This document shows positions 23,527-32,960 of a DNA stretch of 45,295 nucleotides, piece after piece. The stretch spans positions 1 to 45,295 of the forward strand of contig NZ_JAWDKD010000005.1 in the NCBI RefSeq assembly GCF_032714475.1, written 5' to 3'. Position numbers and translations under genes: made by a program. A model generated the notes under the pieces. The model ran no database searches. It had not been told where the DNA came from and worked only from the letters and a program-made list of their open reading frames with translations. Positions within the stretch are counted from its first letter, which is position 1, and every line of letters starts with the position of its first letter. This DNA is from Methanolapillus africanus (GTDB lineage Archaea; Halobacteriota; Methanosarcinia; Methanosarcinales; Methanosarcinaceae).

Positions 23527-24933
23527 TTGATAAAAAGACAAATTATTCCGGCAATTCTGCTTTTGCTGGTTGTTCTTGTGTTGATGGGAACAGCAGCTGC
23601 AGCAATTGGCGGAAACGGATTAACAAAAGCAACTGCTTATGGAATTGACGACGATACAAATTATACGGAGTGGAACAACACATTAAGAGGCAACAACCAA
23701 CATATTTTAGTGACGAGCACGACCCGTTTGGGTGACGTTCTTCAAAATGCCTACCCCGGTTCAACAATCTATTTAACAGACGATGCGCCGTATACGGCGA
23801 GCACGTGCATTATCGGAAATAATAGCACTACTATTACAATAAACGAGTCTACTGACGCCCCGATTATTGAACTGACCAGCCCATTTGACATCACCGGCAA
23901 ATCTAACATAAGAATTGACAACGTCACAGTCAGTGGAACAGATGCCGCCAGAAGCGGTTTTAGAATTCTTTCCAGCGACAACATCACGCTCGATAACGTG
24001 ACGGTGAAAAACTCAACAAGAACTTGCTTTGACTTCAACCGCAACAAAGATTGTACATACACAAATCTGAACGCAATCGGTAACGGTGCGGATGGTTTTG
24101 GAATGACATTTGTTCAAGGAATTAACATTTTTGTTACCGGTACCACAAGCAACAACGGCTGGGGCGGCGTAAATATAAACAATAAAGAATACTACGATGG
24201 ACATGATATTGGAATATCCAACATCAACGTTTCAGGCGTCGTTTCATTAGAAAGCGTACCTGTTGTTCTTGAAGAATACAACAATTCAGCACCCGCAGTT
24301 CAGTCTGCTGTCGGCTCAATGTTTGGAAACCTGACCAACAATTCAATTATTATTTCGAATTCCAACGGCATCAGCAGCGAACCCATTTTCGGAAAAGTTG
24401 TTTTGCTGAACCCGACCAACGACGCTGCGACAAACGGTGCCATTTTGAAAGATGAGATCGCAAAAAATACGGAAGATGAAAATCAAATAAGCCTTCCGCC
24501 GAAAACATTTGCATTGGGCACGGATGTCACTGTCCCGAATAATGTCACACTCAGCGTTTCCAAAAACACGGTCATCGACGATGGTAATATTACAACAACG
24601 GGCGGCGGAGAAGTTAATACTGTTGTCCGAGCGGAAAGCAGCTCCGGTGGCGGCGGCGTCGGACAAGCCACCGTTGTGAACACGACTCAAACCAACAACA
24701 CAACGACCAACGCCACCAACAATACAACAGTCAACAACACAACAACGCCGGCGACAAACACATCCAACACGTCGGCCAACACGTCCGTCAATACCACCGC
24801 CAACAACACCTCAACCCCGAGCAATGAAAGCTGGTGGAGCAAAAACATGTGGTATATCATTATCGCGATTGTGATTTTGATTATCCTCGCGGCGGGTGCG
24901 TATTACTACTTTTATATGAGACCGAAACAATAA
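23527..24933 (+). CDS. Surface protein 1: predicted beta-helix, Asn/Thr-rich stalk, C-terminal anchor
   Basis: A 468-residue secreted protein beginning with TTG behind GGGAGAGA. The signal peptide ends near residue 25 (LLVVLVLMGTAAAAIGG). Residues 40-330 have short repeated strands (NIRIDNVTVSGTD, SDNITLDNVTVKNS, TYTNLNAIGNGADG, NNGWGGVNINNKE) typical of a right-handed parallel beta-helix. A Gly-rich junction (SSGGGGVGQATVVNTT) precedes a stalk dense in N-T-T/N-X-S sequons. A membrane helix (MWYIIIAIVILIILAAGAYY) and short tail YFYMRPKQ end it. Likely a glycosylated adhesin or envelope protein. Paralogous to 25479 and 28171. Confidence 0.82.
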   Translation: MIKRQIIPAILLLLVVLVLMGTAAAAIGGNGLTKATAYGIDDDTNYTEWNNTLRGNNQHILVTSTTRLGDVLQNAYPGSTIYLTDDAPYTASTCIIGNNSTTITINESTDAPIIELTSPFDITGKSNIRIDNVTVSGTDAARSGFRILSSDNITLDNVTVKNSTRTCFDFNRNKDCTYTNLNAIGNGADGFGMTFVQGINIFVTGTTSNNGWGGVNINNKEYYDGHDIGISNINVSGVVSLESVPVVLEEYNNSAPAVQSAVGSMFGNLTNNSIIISNSNGISSEPIFGKVVLLNPTNDAATNGAILKDEIAKNTEDENQISLPPKTFALGTDVTVPNNVTLSVSKNTVIDDGNITTTGGGEVNTVVRAESSSGGGGVGQATVVNTTQTNNTTTNATNNTTVNNTTTPATNTSNTSANTSVNTTANNTSTPSNESWWSKNMWYIIIAIVILIILAAGAYYYFYMRPKQ

Positions 24934-25478
24934 CTGATAACGGAAAGGATTTTTTCCTTTCTGTTTTTCTTTTTTCTTTATTTTTTTCTTTTTGTTTTGT
25001 TTTTCTGTTGTTGTTCATTCATTTTTTCGCATATTGAATCGGAAGCAAGTGTCTGCGTTACAGCATTTTTTTGGAATTTAAGTCTCAAAAATCATAAAAT
25101 TTTGACATTTTTCAGATCTGGTAGGTATTTTCAATCACATAATATAAATATATAGATATATTTATTAAAAAATTTTAAATAACATCTACATAATTCAAAC
25201 TGTGCTAATGCTGAAAAACGAGTATTTCTTCTAAATCGGAGAAATATAAAACGTGTTAATGAGTGCTGCTTTTTAAACAGATTTTCATTTTCCGTAAAGA
25301 TCGGCATTAGGACTGAAAAACAAAAACGCATTTAAAATAATATTTTTGTTAAAAACGCATTATTGAACGTATAAATCTAAAATTTTTAAAGGTTGTACGT
25401 TTTTGGCCATTTTCGATTGTGAATGACATATTTTGCGTTTTACGAAACACGACAAAACGACAAGGAGAAAGATTTTTG
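24934..25478 (+). other. Intergenic region with terminator, degraded box and duplicated leader
   Basis: A GAAAGGA/TCCTTTC hairpin (24943-24961) plus a 40-base T-rich tract ends the upstream gene. A degenerate GC-rich box (GTCTGCGTTACAGCATTTTTTT, 25050-25071) follows. The stretch 25294-25345 resembles 23365-23425 and is the duplicated leader or promoter of the next surface gene. The rest is AT-rich with nothing recognised. Confidence 0.5.
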
Positions 25479-26855
25479 ATGAAAAAACAAATCATCCCGA
25501 CATTTCTATTTTTACTGACTTTTTTTGTATTCATGGGAACATCGGCCGCAGCCATTGGCGGAACAGGCGCTGACGGCGATCCTTATGTTATTAACGACAA
25601 TACGAATTATACAGCGTGGAATGACAGTCACAAAGCGGCCAATCAATTTATTTTGGTGACGAGTCCGACCCTTTTGGATGAAGTTCTTCAAAACGCCGAA
25701 CAAGGATCAACCATTCTTTTGGTGACCGAAACGTACACAGCTGACCAATATCTAGTTTCCGCCGACGGACTCACCATCACAAATAACGCCACAGGTGATG
25801 TTCCGACCATTGAATTAACCGGCCGGACCGACGGTTTTAAAGTAAACGGCTTTGACGGCGTGACGATCCAAAACGTCATCCTTGACGGCAACGGAACAGC
25901 CGACTACGGTTTCAGAATTCAAAATGCAACGAACATCACGATGGACAACGTGACGGCAATAAATATGGTTAAATCAGCCTTCGACTTGAGCCGCAATATC
26001 GACTGCGTTTACACGAACTTGACCGCTCAGGACAACGGCGGATTCGGTATTTCAATCACCCAAGGAGAAAATGTAACCGTCTCCGGAAATACAAAAAACA
26101 ATAGCTGGGGCGGCATAAATGTGAACAACAAACAACATAAAGACTCAGCTGATATTAATACAACAAGCATTAATATTTCCGGCGTGGTCTCCACAGATGA
26201 CATTCCTGTTGTCCTTGAAGAATACGATGTTGATGAACCTCAAACCGTTCAATCGGTTATCGCCCCGTCGCTTGGCGTCAACTTGACCAACACTGCCTTT
26301 ATGATTTCAAATCCCGCCGGAATTAACACTGCAGGAACGATTTTCGGAAAAATCATCTTATTGAATCCGGCCAATGATCCGGAGACAAACGGCGATATTT
26401 TGGAAAACGTCTTGGAAAACGCAACTGAAGAAACTCAAATCAGCGTCCCGCCGGGAGAATTTAATGTTTCGTCGGACGAGGTCCCGAACAACGTCACCCT
26501 CAGCCTTTCCGGCGGCACAGACATTAACGGTGAATTAACTTACGGAGACGGAAAGCCGATCGATTACACAATCCGGGAAAACGGCAGTGGCGGCGGCACC
26601 GGAAAAGCGACCGTTGTGAACACAACGGCGCCGGCAAATACAACAAATGTAACCGACCCAGCCGTTCCGGACAACACGTCCGACACATCATCAAACACAT
26701 CAACGAACACCACGCCCAATGACACACCCAACGCCACGCCTGAACCCGAAACCGATTCAGTACCCAATCCCACATCCATTGTATTGATTGTCGTTTTGAT
26801 CGTCATCGGTGCGGGCGCTTATTACTATTTCTACGTCAAACCGAAACAAAAATGA
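25479..26855 (+). CDS. Surface protein 2: predicted beta-helix, stalk, C-terminal anchor
   Basis: A 458-residue paralogue of 23527-24933. I start at the ATG 25479, which has AAGGAGAAAG upstream and gives the signal peptide MKKQIIPTFLFLLTFFVFMG ending in TSAAAIGG. A 60-base longer frame adds no signal-like residues. Beta-helix rungs include GVTIQNVILDGNGTADYGFR, NITMDNVTAINMVKSAFDLS and NNSWGGINVNNKQ. The junction NGSGGGTGKATVVNTT is followed by a stalk with more Pro/Asp/Glu than its sisters, then the helix SIVLIVVLIVIGAGAYYYFY and VKPKQK. Confidence 0.82.
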   Translation: MKKQIIPTFLFLLTFFVFMGTSAAAIGGTGADGDPYVINDNTNYTAWNDSHKAANQFILVTSPTLLDEVLQNAEQGSTILLVTETYTADQYLVSADGLTITNNATGDVPTIELTGRTDGFKVNGFDGVTIQNVILDGNGTADYGFRIQNATNITMDNVTAINMVKSAFDLSRNIDCVYTNLTAQDNGGFGISITQGENVTVSGNTKNNSWGGINVNNKQHKDSADINTTSINISGVVSTDDIPVVLEEYDVDEPQTVQSVIAPSLGVNLTNTAFMISNPAGINTAGTIFGKIILLNPANDPETNGDILENVLENATEETQISVPPGEFNVSSDEVPNNVTLSLSGGTDINGELTYGDGKPIDYTIRENGSGGGTGKATVVNTTAPANTTNVTDPAVPDNTSDTSSNTSTNTTPNDTPNATPEPETDSVPNPTSIVLIVVLIVIGAGAYYYFYVKPKQK

Positions 26856-26857
26856 TT

Positions 26858-26895
26858 AAAAGAAAGGGATTTACTTTCTTTTTTTTCATTTTTCT
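26858..26895 (+). terminator. Terminator hairpin after surface protein 2
   Basis: AAAAGAAAG and CTTTCTTTT pair around GGATTTA, running into a T-rich tract just after the stop. Confidence 0.6.
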
Positions 26896-26911
26896 TTTTT
26901 TCATTTTTCTT

Positions 26912-26950
26912 CGCGGCGAGCCGTCGCGCGCGTTATGGCAATCACTTTTT
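26912..26950 (+). repeat. Dispersed GC-rich downstream box, copy 7
   Basis: CGCGGCGAGCCGTCGCGCG then CGTTATGGCAATCACTTTTT, followed by an imperfect TTTTT...AAAAA hairpin (to 26968). Directly after the terminator of surface protein 2. Confidence 0.7.
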
Positions 26951-27051
26951 AAGACGACATCAAAAATGAAGGAGCGTTTCATTTGATTTCCGATAGAAAT
27001 ATATGTTGATAAAAATATAATTACATCAATTAAAAGAAGAGGAGATTCAAA

Positions 27052-27744
27052 ATGAAAAAGGCCGTATTTTTGTTTGACATTGACGACACCTGTTACAACG
27101 GTTATTCGCCGGGCGATTTGATGAAAGCCGAAGTTGCCGGCGGTTTTTACAAAAAAGAAGAAATGGACGGTTTGATTGCCGACCTCAAGGAAAAATACAT
27201 GGAAAAAGAACCGTACGAAGAGCTGGCGGAACTTTACGTTCGGGACATGGCGAAAATTTTGGCCGGAAAAGACCGAAATATTTTGTACGAACACGCCAAA
27301 ACGGTTTTTGAGAAAAATATCGACAAGCTGAACGACTTTTTGCCGGCCATCATCGACCGGTACGGAAAAACGCATGACTTTTATTTTGTTTCCGGCGGTT
27401 TTGATTATTCCGTGCAGGCGGTCGCCGACATTTTCGGCGCGGCCGGCTATGCGGCGACGACGCTGAAAACCAAAGACGGCGTCTATCAAAATGAAATCAT
27501 CAAAGACATGTCGTACGCCGCCGACAAGTCCCGGGAAGCGGAAATCATCATGAAAAAATATCCGAAAAAAGGATCGATTGCGTTCGGCGACGCGACGGCG
27601 GACGCGGGGATGATGAAATTCACCGAGTTTGGGATTTACGTGCATCCGAACGATAAAGTGAAAGAACTGGCGGCAAAAAACGGATGGAACGTTGTCGACG
27701 ATCGGAAAGCTGTTTTTCAAAAAGTGGTTGATCTTTTGGGATAA
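27052..27744 (+). CDS. HAD-superfamily phosphatase (phosphoserine-phosphatase-like)
   Basis: A 230-residue cytosolic hydrolase with the four HAD motifs: DIDDT (residues 9-13, nucleophile Asp), VSGG (near 113, the motif II Ser), Lys of DKSREAEII (near 160) and GDATADAG (near 183). The cap inserted after motif I is helical, as in phosphoserine phosphatases (C1 cap). The substrate could be phosphoserine or another small phosphate ester. GAGGAG upstream of the ATG is strong. It interrupts the series of surface genes and shows their strand but no obvious functional link. Confidence 0.82.
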   Translation: MKKAVFLFDIDDTCYNGYSPGDLMKAEVAGGFYKKEEMDGLIADLKEKYMEKEPYEELAELYVRDMAKILAGKDRNILYEHAKTVFEKNIDKLNDFLPAIIDRYGKTHDFYFVSGGFDYSVQAVADIFGAAGYAATTLKTKDGVYQNEIIKDMSYAADKSREAEIIMKKYPKKGSIAFGDATADAGMMKFTEFGIYVHPNDKVKELAAKNGWNVVDDRKAVFQKVVDLLG

Positions 27745-28170
27745 AATTTCAACCGAATATACAAATTTAACGACATCCTTTTTTATTTTTAGTATGCGGC
27801 GTTTGCCGCCTTTTCTTCTTCAAGTCCATTTTCAAGAATATACCCTCAAAAAGATGAATACCAACAGCATTTTAACATATATATATATAAAATTAAATAA
27901 TAAACAGCCACATAATATTGATTTTTGAAAAACGTTGTATAGAGGCCGTGCAAATTTCAAATCGGCAAAAAATTGCGTCAAAAATAAACGTCGAAAAACG
28001 GAATCTATATTAAAAGAAAAAAATCAAAACCGTGACTAATGACGTATATATTTAATAAAAATTTTATCTGAATAAATATATATAATTTTAAAAATATAGA
28101 ATAATTCATAGAATTATATCTGTGAGATAATAGTAGAGATATAATCCTATAGTTTAAAGGAGGGATATAA
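27745..28170 (+). other. Intergenic region with terminator, otherwise featureless
   Basis: GCGGC-GTTT-GCCGC (27796-27809) followed by CTTTTCTTCTT is a terminator hairpin for the HAD gene. The remainder is AT-rich with a short run of TA repeats near 27875-27890. A TATA-rich stretch at 28075-28100 may be the promoter of surface protein 3. Nothing else recognised. Confidence 0.5.
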
Positions 28171-29625
28171 TTGATAAAGAGACGATTGACCCCGATTATT
28201 ATATTTTTATTGACGCTTATGGCGCTGACCGGAACAGCCGCTGCTCTTTCGGGAGACGGAACATCCGCCGACACCGCTTATATCGTCGACGACAATTCAA
28301 ATTTAACCGCATGGGAAGACGTTGCCCAACCAAACCAATTCGTTAAAGTAACAGCTCTTGATCTTTTGGACGAAGTTCTTTTAAGCGCACAGTCCGATAC
28401 AACTGTTCTTTTGACGAACGGACCCTACACCGCAACTCAATATTTGATTTTGTCATCCGAAGAAGGAATCACGGTAACAAATGATGCCGGCGCTTCGCCG
28501 GTGATTCAATTAACCGGAGTGACGGATGGTTTTAAAATCCAATCCAACCGGACGACGATCAAAAACGTCACTCTTGACGGCACAAATACGGCAGATTACG
28601 GATTCCGGGTCCAAATTGATTACAACACCGGACTGGGCGGACACAACATTATATTCGACAATGTCACAGCCACAAACATGAATAAAACAGCTTTTGATTT
28701 CAGCCGCAACACTAATTGCAGTTACACAAATCTCACCGCTATAAACAACGGCGCTTTTGGCCTGACAATCACTCAAGGAAATAATGTCACCGTTTTAAAC
28801 ACCGTTACCCAAAACAATTCGTGGGGCGGTGTAAACGTCAACAACAAGCCGCAAGGAGACGCCTATGATATGCCAACGGCTGATATTGACATCTCCGGTA
28901 TTCAGTCCCTGGAAATAAACCCGATTACGCTTGAAGAATACAACACGTCTTCAGCATCTGAAATTCGGAGTAATACGGACGTCCCCTCAAACATTGATTT
29001 GAATAATATGTCCGTCGTTGTTTCAAATAGCGGCCCGGGAGGAGTTGAGGACGACACAACAACCCCAATGTCCACAAAACTTGTGACATTAAATATCAAC
29101 AATACGGAAACACAAAACGGTTCCGTTTTGTCTAAACTTTTAGAAGAATCCGTTGACGGAAATGAAGTGAATGTTCCGGCCGGAAACTTCAATGTCGGAA
29201 ACGTCACAATCCCTGCAAATATCACAATTGTGGGGTCCGGAAACCCGACGATTATCGGAATTTTAACGCCTGCCCCGGGCATTGACCCGCCCGTTGAAGA
29301 AGGCGTTACCGTTACTCCGCCGCCGGCCGGCTCAGGCGGCGGCACCGGACAAGCCACTGTTGTGAACACGACTCAAACCAACAACACCACAACAAACAAC
29401 ACAACGACCAACGATACAACAACAAACAACACAACACCACCGACAAACACTTCCGATACATCCAACACGTCGCCGAATACCACGCCCAATAACACATCAA
29501 CTCCGAGCAGCGAAAGCTGGTGGGACCAATACATGTGGTACGTGATCGGCGCAATCATCGTGATTTTGATTGTCGCTGCCGGCGCATACTATTACTTCTA
29601 CGTGTACAAACCGAAAAACAGTTAA
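28171..29625 (+). CDS. Surface protein 3: predicted beta-helix, stalk, C-terminal anchor
   Basis: A 484-residue paralogue of the two preceding surface proteins, starting with TTG behind GGAGGGAT. The signal peptide is MIKRRLTPIIIFLLTLMALT then GTAAALSGDG. Beta-helix segments include NRTTIKNVTLDGTNTADYGF, DFSRNTNCSYTNLTAINNGA and NNSWGGVNVNNK, matching the sisters rung by rung. The junction GSGGGTGQATVVNTTQ and the Thr/Asn stalk are almost identical to surface protein 1 at DNA level. The end is WWDQYMWYVIGAIIVILIVA then AGAYYYFYVYKPKNS. Probably N-glycosylated and anchored in the membrane. Confidence 0.82.
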   Translation: MIKRRLTPIIIFLLTLMALTGTAAALSGDGTSADTAYIVDDNSNLTAWEDVAQPNQFVKVTALDLLDEVLLSAQSDTTVLLTNGPYTATQYLILSSEEGITVTNDAGASPVIQLTGVTDGFKIQSNRTTIKNVTLDGTNTADYGFRVQIDYNTGLGGHNIIFDNVTATNMNKTAFDFSRNTNCSYTNLTAINNGAFGLTITQGNNVTVLNTVTQNNSWGGVNVNNKPQGDAYDMPTADIDISGIQSLEINPITLEEYNTSSASEIRSNTDVPSNIDLNNMSVVVSNSGPGGVEDDTTTPMSTKLVTLNINNTETQNGSVLSKLLEESVDGNEVNVPAGNFNVGNVTIPANITIVGSGNPTIIGILTPAPGIDPPVEEGVTVTPPPAGSGGGTGQATVVNTTQTNNTTTNNTTTNDTTTNNTTPPTNTSDTSNTSPNTTPNNTSTPSSESWWDQYMWYVIGAIIVILIVAAGAYYYFYVYKPKNS

Positions 29626-29626
29626 G

Positions 29627-29650
29627 GAAAGGGATTTTCCCTTTCTTTTT
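29627..29650 (+). terminator. Terminator hairpin after surface protein 3
   Basis: GAAAGGG-ATTTT-CCCTTTC then TTTTTATTTATTTT immediately after the stop. Confidence 0.7.
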
Positions 29651-29652
29651 AT

Positions 29653-29716
29653 TTATTTTCAACACCAATTATTTTCAACACCAATTATTTTCAACACCAA
29701 TTATTTTCAACACCAA
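29653..29716 (+). repeat. Four exact 16-bp tandem repeats
   Basis: TTATTTTCAACACCAA repeated four times without change, between the terminator of surface protein 3 and the convergent hairpin. Exact identity points to recent slippage. Confidence 0.85.
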
Positions 29717-29749
29717 TTTCAGCTTTTCTCATCCTAAAATTCAATAAAA

Positions 29750-29785
29750 AAAGCCGGCGTCATCTTTGACGCCGGCTTTGGTCTT
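29750..29785. terminator. Strong bidirectional terminator hairpin between convergent genes
   Basis: AAAGCCGGCGTCA-TCTT-TGACGCCGGCTTT (29750-29779), 13-bp perfect stem, with A-run before and T-run after. It separates surface protein 3 (+) from the VWA protein (-). Confidence 0.8.
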
Positions 29786-29831
29786 TTTTGCCTGTATGGT
29801 TGTCATCCGTTTTTGAATTTTTTTATTGAAT

Positions 29832-32531
29832 TTAGGGCAGCGGTTTGTTATACCGGCTGCGGCCGGGCACGTATTTGTTGTACAAATACATCACCGGCGT
29901 GAGCAGCAACGTCAACAAGACCGGCAGCAAGATCCACCAATCGCTCAGCTGACAGTAGTAAACGTAGAACCACACCGCTGTGCAGAACAGAACGAAAATC
30001 CACACCAAAGTGATGATCCACCACTTGTTGCTGATTCTGTCGTTGTCAATGTCCGGGTCATCCTTGTACCGCTTGTACAGGAATCCGACTTGGACGGCCA
30101 GCAAAACCAAAAGCAAGGCGTAGAGCCACCACCAATGGAACACCGGACAGCCGGCGTCGACGACAACCGGCTCATCAACGGCCGGTGGTTTGACGTCGGG
30201 GTCAACGGTTGGTTCAAAACCGACCGGATCGTTTTTGGGGATAATTGTGGCGTTACCTTCGCCGCCGCCACTGCCGGATTTCGGGACGGTGATTGTTGCG
30301 GTTGAGTTTTTGAAAACACCGGAACCGTCGTCGTCTTCGATGACAGCCATATTTTTGTACGTACCGGCGGACGTATATGTTTTTGTATAAGTGAGCGTGG
30401 CAGATTCACCGCTGGTGAGCGTCAGCCCGGTTCCGGCAACGTAATTGCCACCTGTTAAAGTGACGTTTGTTGTATCAACGAGCAAGTCGTTCGCACTCAC
30501 ATAAACCAGTACCGGATCCGTTCCGCCAAGTTCATCGGCGACCATGGCCAAATCTTTCGAAATCGGGTATCCGTTTGTGACGGTCACTTTGTAGTAAGCG
30601 TCGCCGCCACCTTTCGGAAGTTCGGCTTCTTTCCCCCAGCGAATTCCATCCGTGCTGACAATTTTGTCGATGGCGACGGCGTCAATCGGAATCGTCGGTG
30701 TGTTGAACGGAAGGTAGTATGTGTTTTTGGACGGATAGTCGTAAACTGCCAAATCGGAAACCGTATGATCCGGCGCCGTAAAATTGACAAAACACATATT
30801 ATCGTCGCTCACGTGCAAATGATCTGTGGAAGCCGGCGTTCCGGTCAACTCAATCCGATAAGTGATCACGTATTTCGTATGCGAATTCTTTGTGAGTGGG
30901 ATGTTTTCAACAACGGCTTGATTTTCATAATCATCTCGAAGCTGGAACTGCAGCGTATTTCCGGAAACGGAAACCACATCTCTTGTCACGCCATCAAAAT
31001 CGCTTGTAATATCCGTGCCGGCCGGGTTGTCATCCACATAAACCATCGCGGAATAGGAACCTGCAACGTAGGTGAAATTCGGGTCTGCTGAATCTTGCAC
31101 ATACAAATTGTCTACCGGTACGTAAAATTTTGTCGCAGCGGAGTTAACCGAACTTACCAACAAAGGACCGATGCTGCTGTATTCCGTTGGATCCATATAA
31201 AAAGACGGATCGGAAGCCAATTTTTTGAGTTCTTTGGTTGTGTTCAAATAAGTCCAAACATTAACCGCCTGAATCGGCCACCATTGACCATCACTGTTAT
31301 TGTAATAAAGTTCAGAAATATTACAGAACGTCCGAACGCCCATAATATTTGTTCCCCAGCTTTCGATTGGCGATGTATTATATCCTTGAAATCTGGCGTC
31401 ATCGTAATATTGAGCCGGAGGAACCGGAATATCATCCATATCACAATCAGCAGATTCATTAAATACCGGATATAAATGTCCGATTCCCATCACATAAAGT
31501 AATGCATTCCCCTGAGTGGGATCTTTAATGATATCCGCCTGAATTTGGGCCCTCCTGTGACATTCAATAATTCCGCGCCGGGAGTAACCGAAACCCGAAA
31601 CACTTGCAGGATAGAGATTATTATAGTTCGTATTTGCCCCTTTGTCATAATAATTCGAGTTTCCATCGGTAATTAAAATAACAACATTATCTCCGGAGAA
31701 TTCAACTGAATCATTCAAATATTTATTTGCCAACCATAATCCGGATTCGGCGTTTGTACCACCCGTTCCGATGAGCGCTTTACCGTACTTGGGATCAACG
31801 CCTGTTGAACCTTCGTTATCGAAACTTCTGTTTAAATCATCAATTGCTTTATAGAACTCAACTTTGTCAGCGCTTTCAACTTTATAGTAATTGTATTGTG
31901 TATTCGACAAAGTGTTGCCGTTGTTATTCCTTAATCCCTTGTTTACTGTATTTTCTTTTTTGAGAGGTTCATAATAATTTTTTGAGAAAGGAATGACTGT
32001 AATTGTTGAACTGGCATTTGCATCCCAGATCTCCTTTGATGCGTTTTTCAAAGCCCTTGTCGCATAATACATGCGAACGTTAGATTCGCCCTCATAGTCT
32101 TTGTAATCTTCTGAAACCATACTGCTTGTTATGTCAAGAACAAAAATGAAATTCTTGGCTTCCGGCGGGTAGTAGGTCATTTCGACCGGATCAACATCAA
32201 TCGTCAACGTCACATCGTATTCGTCGGCATTGGTTGTATTTTTCAAAACAGTTTTGTTAATCACAACCAAATCGGTGACATTGATTTTTTTGTTCGTCGC
32301 TAAACTTCCATTATCGACCAAAGTGATCGTTCCGGAGAAAACCGGACCTGTTAAATCATATCCGGAAGATGTCAAATCCGTACAGTCCATATAAGGAACG
32401 CTGACTGTTGCATGTTCCGTCAACGGATCGCTCGCATCGTCGTAAACCATTAAGGAACCGGCAGCCGATGCCAAGGGCGTGACCAAGAACAAGAGAACGA
32501 AAAATAAGGCGATAGACCTAATGATACGCAT
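29832..32531 (-). CDS. Large VWA-domain surface protein with three C-terminal membrane helices
   Basis: An 899-residue secreted protein. I start at 32531 (MRIIRSIALFFVLLFLVTPL), whose signal peptide aligns with its paralogue; a start 15 bases earlier is possible. A von Willebrand A domain begins near 125 with the metal site DITSS (133-137) and later ILITDGNSNYYD. Middle regions look like Ig-like or SdrD-type beta domains (VDKIVSTDGIRWGKEAELPKG). A Gly-rich junction (SGSGGGEGNATIIPKND) precedes three membrane helices in the last ~110 residues, ending YLYNKYVPGRSRYNKPLP. Likely a metal-dependent adhesive envelope protein. Tandem paralogue at 32961-35888. Confidence 0.82.
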   Translation of the reverse strand: MRIIRSIALFFVLLFLVTPLASAAGSLMVYDDASDPLTEHATVSVPYMDCTDLTSSGYDLTGPVFSGTITLVDNGSLATNKKINVTDLVVINKTVLKNTTNADEYDVTLTIDVDPVEMTYYPPEAKNFIFVLDITSSMVSEDYKDYEGESNVRMYYATRALKNASKEIWDANASSTITVIPFSKNYYEPLKKENTVNKGLRNNNGNTLSNTQYNYYKVESADKVEFYKAIDDLNRSFDNEGSTGVDPKYGKALIGTGGTNAESGLWLANKYLNDSVEFSGDNVVILITDGNSNYYDKGANTNYNNLYPASVSGFGYSRRGIIECHRRAQIQADIIKDPTQGNALLYVMGIGHLYPVFNESADCDMDDIPVPPAQYYDDARFQGYNTSPIESWGTNIMGVRTFCNISELYYNNSDGQWWPIQAVNVWTYLNTTKELKKLASDPSFYMDPTEYSSIGPLLVSSVNSAATKFYVPVDNLYVQDSADPNFTYVAGSYSAMVYVDDNPAGTDITSDFDGVTRDVVSVSGNTLQFQLRDDYENQAVVENIPLTKNSHTKYVITYRIELTGTPASTDHLHVSDDNMCFVNFTAPDHTVSDLAVYDYPSKNTYYLPFNTPTIPIDAVAIDKIVSTDGIRWGKEAELPKGGGDAYYKVTVTNGYPISKDLAMVADELGGTDPVLVYVSANDLLVDTTNVTLTGGNYVAGTGLTLTSGESATLTYTKTYTSAGTYKNMAVIEDDDGSGVFKNSTATITVPKSGSGGGEGNATIIPKNDPVGFEPTVDPDVKPPAVDEPVVVDAGCPVFHWWWLYALLLVLLAVQVGFLYKRYKDDPDIDNDRISNKWWIITLVWIFVLFCTAVWFYVYYCQLSDWWILLPVLLTLLLTPVMYLYNKYVPGRSRYNKPLP

Positions 32532-32960
32532 ATTTATGAGACCCATATTACAAACCTACATTTCTAGTATTTTGGAATTAAATTCAAAACCAATGATAGA
32601 ATGATAATAAATATTTGAAATATATAATGCTATCGTCGAAATATTAATAGTTTAATAAAATAATTACTAATTAATAACAATTATTAATAAACTAATATAA
32701 TATAATTTGATTAAATGCGTAACTTTTCAAAAAGGAAGAAAGAAAAAAAGAGAAGAGAGGAAAAGAAGAGAAAAGAAGAGAAAGAAGAATTAAAAAAAGA
32801 ACCGGCCGTCGGATGATTGCCGGTTCAACTTTCTTTTTGATTTTGCTTTTATGTTGTAGTTGCTTTTATGTTGATTTTGCTGTCGTTTTTGTTTTTCGTC
32901 TGTTTTTCTTTTGTTTTTTAAAAACCGTTTTTGTTTTAAATTGAATTGTTCATGATGTTT
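32532..32960 (-). other. Intergenic region between the two VWA genes
   Basis: Minus-strand order: T-rich tail of the upstream VWA gene, the hairpin GAACCGGC...GCCGGTTC (32799-32826) followed by a long polypyrimidine tract (to about 32735), then a very AT-rich promoter region for the next VWA gene. The hairpin and tract form the terminator of 32961-35888. No gene seen. Confidence 0.6.

Noticed and set aside
26836..27720. Long minus-strand reading frame opposite the HAD phosphatase
   Set aside because: The plus-strand gene has all four HAD motifs and a strong Shine-Dalgarno; the antisense frame is Phe/His/Arg-rich and motif-free.
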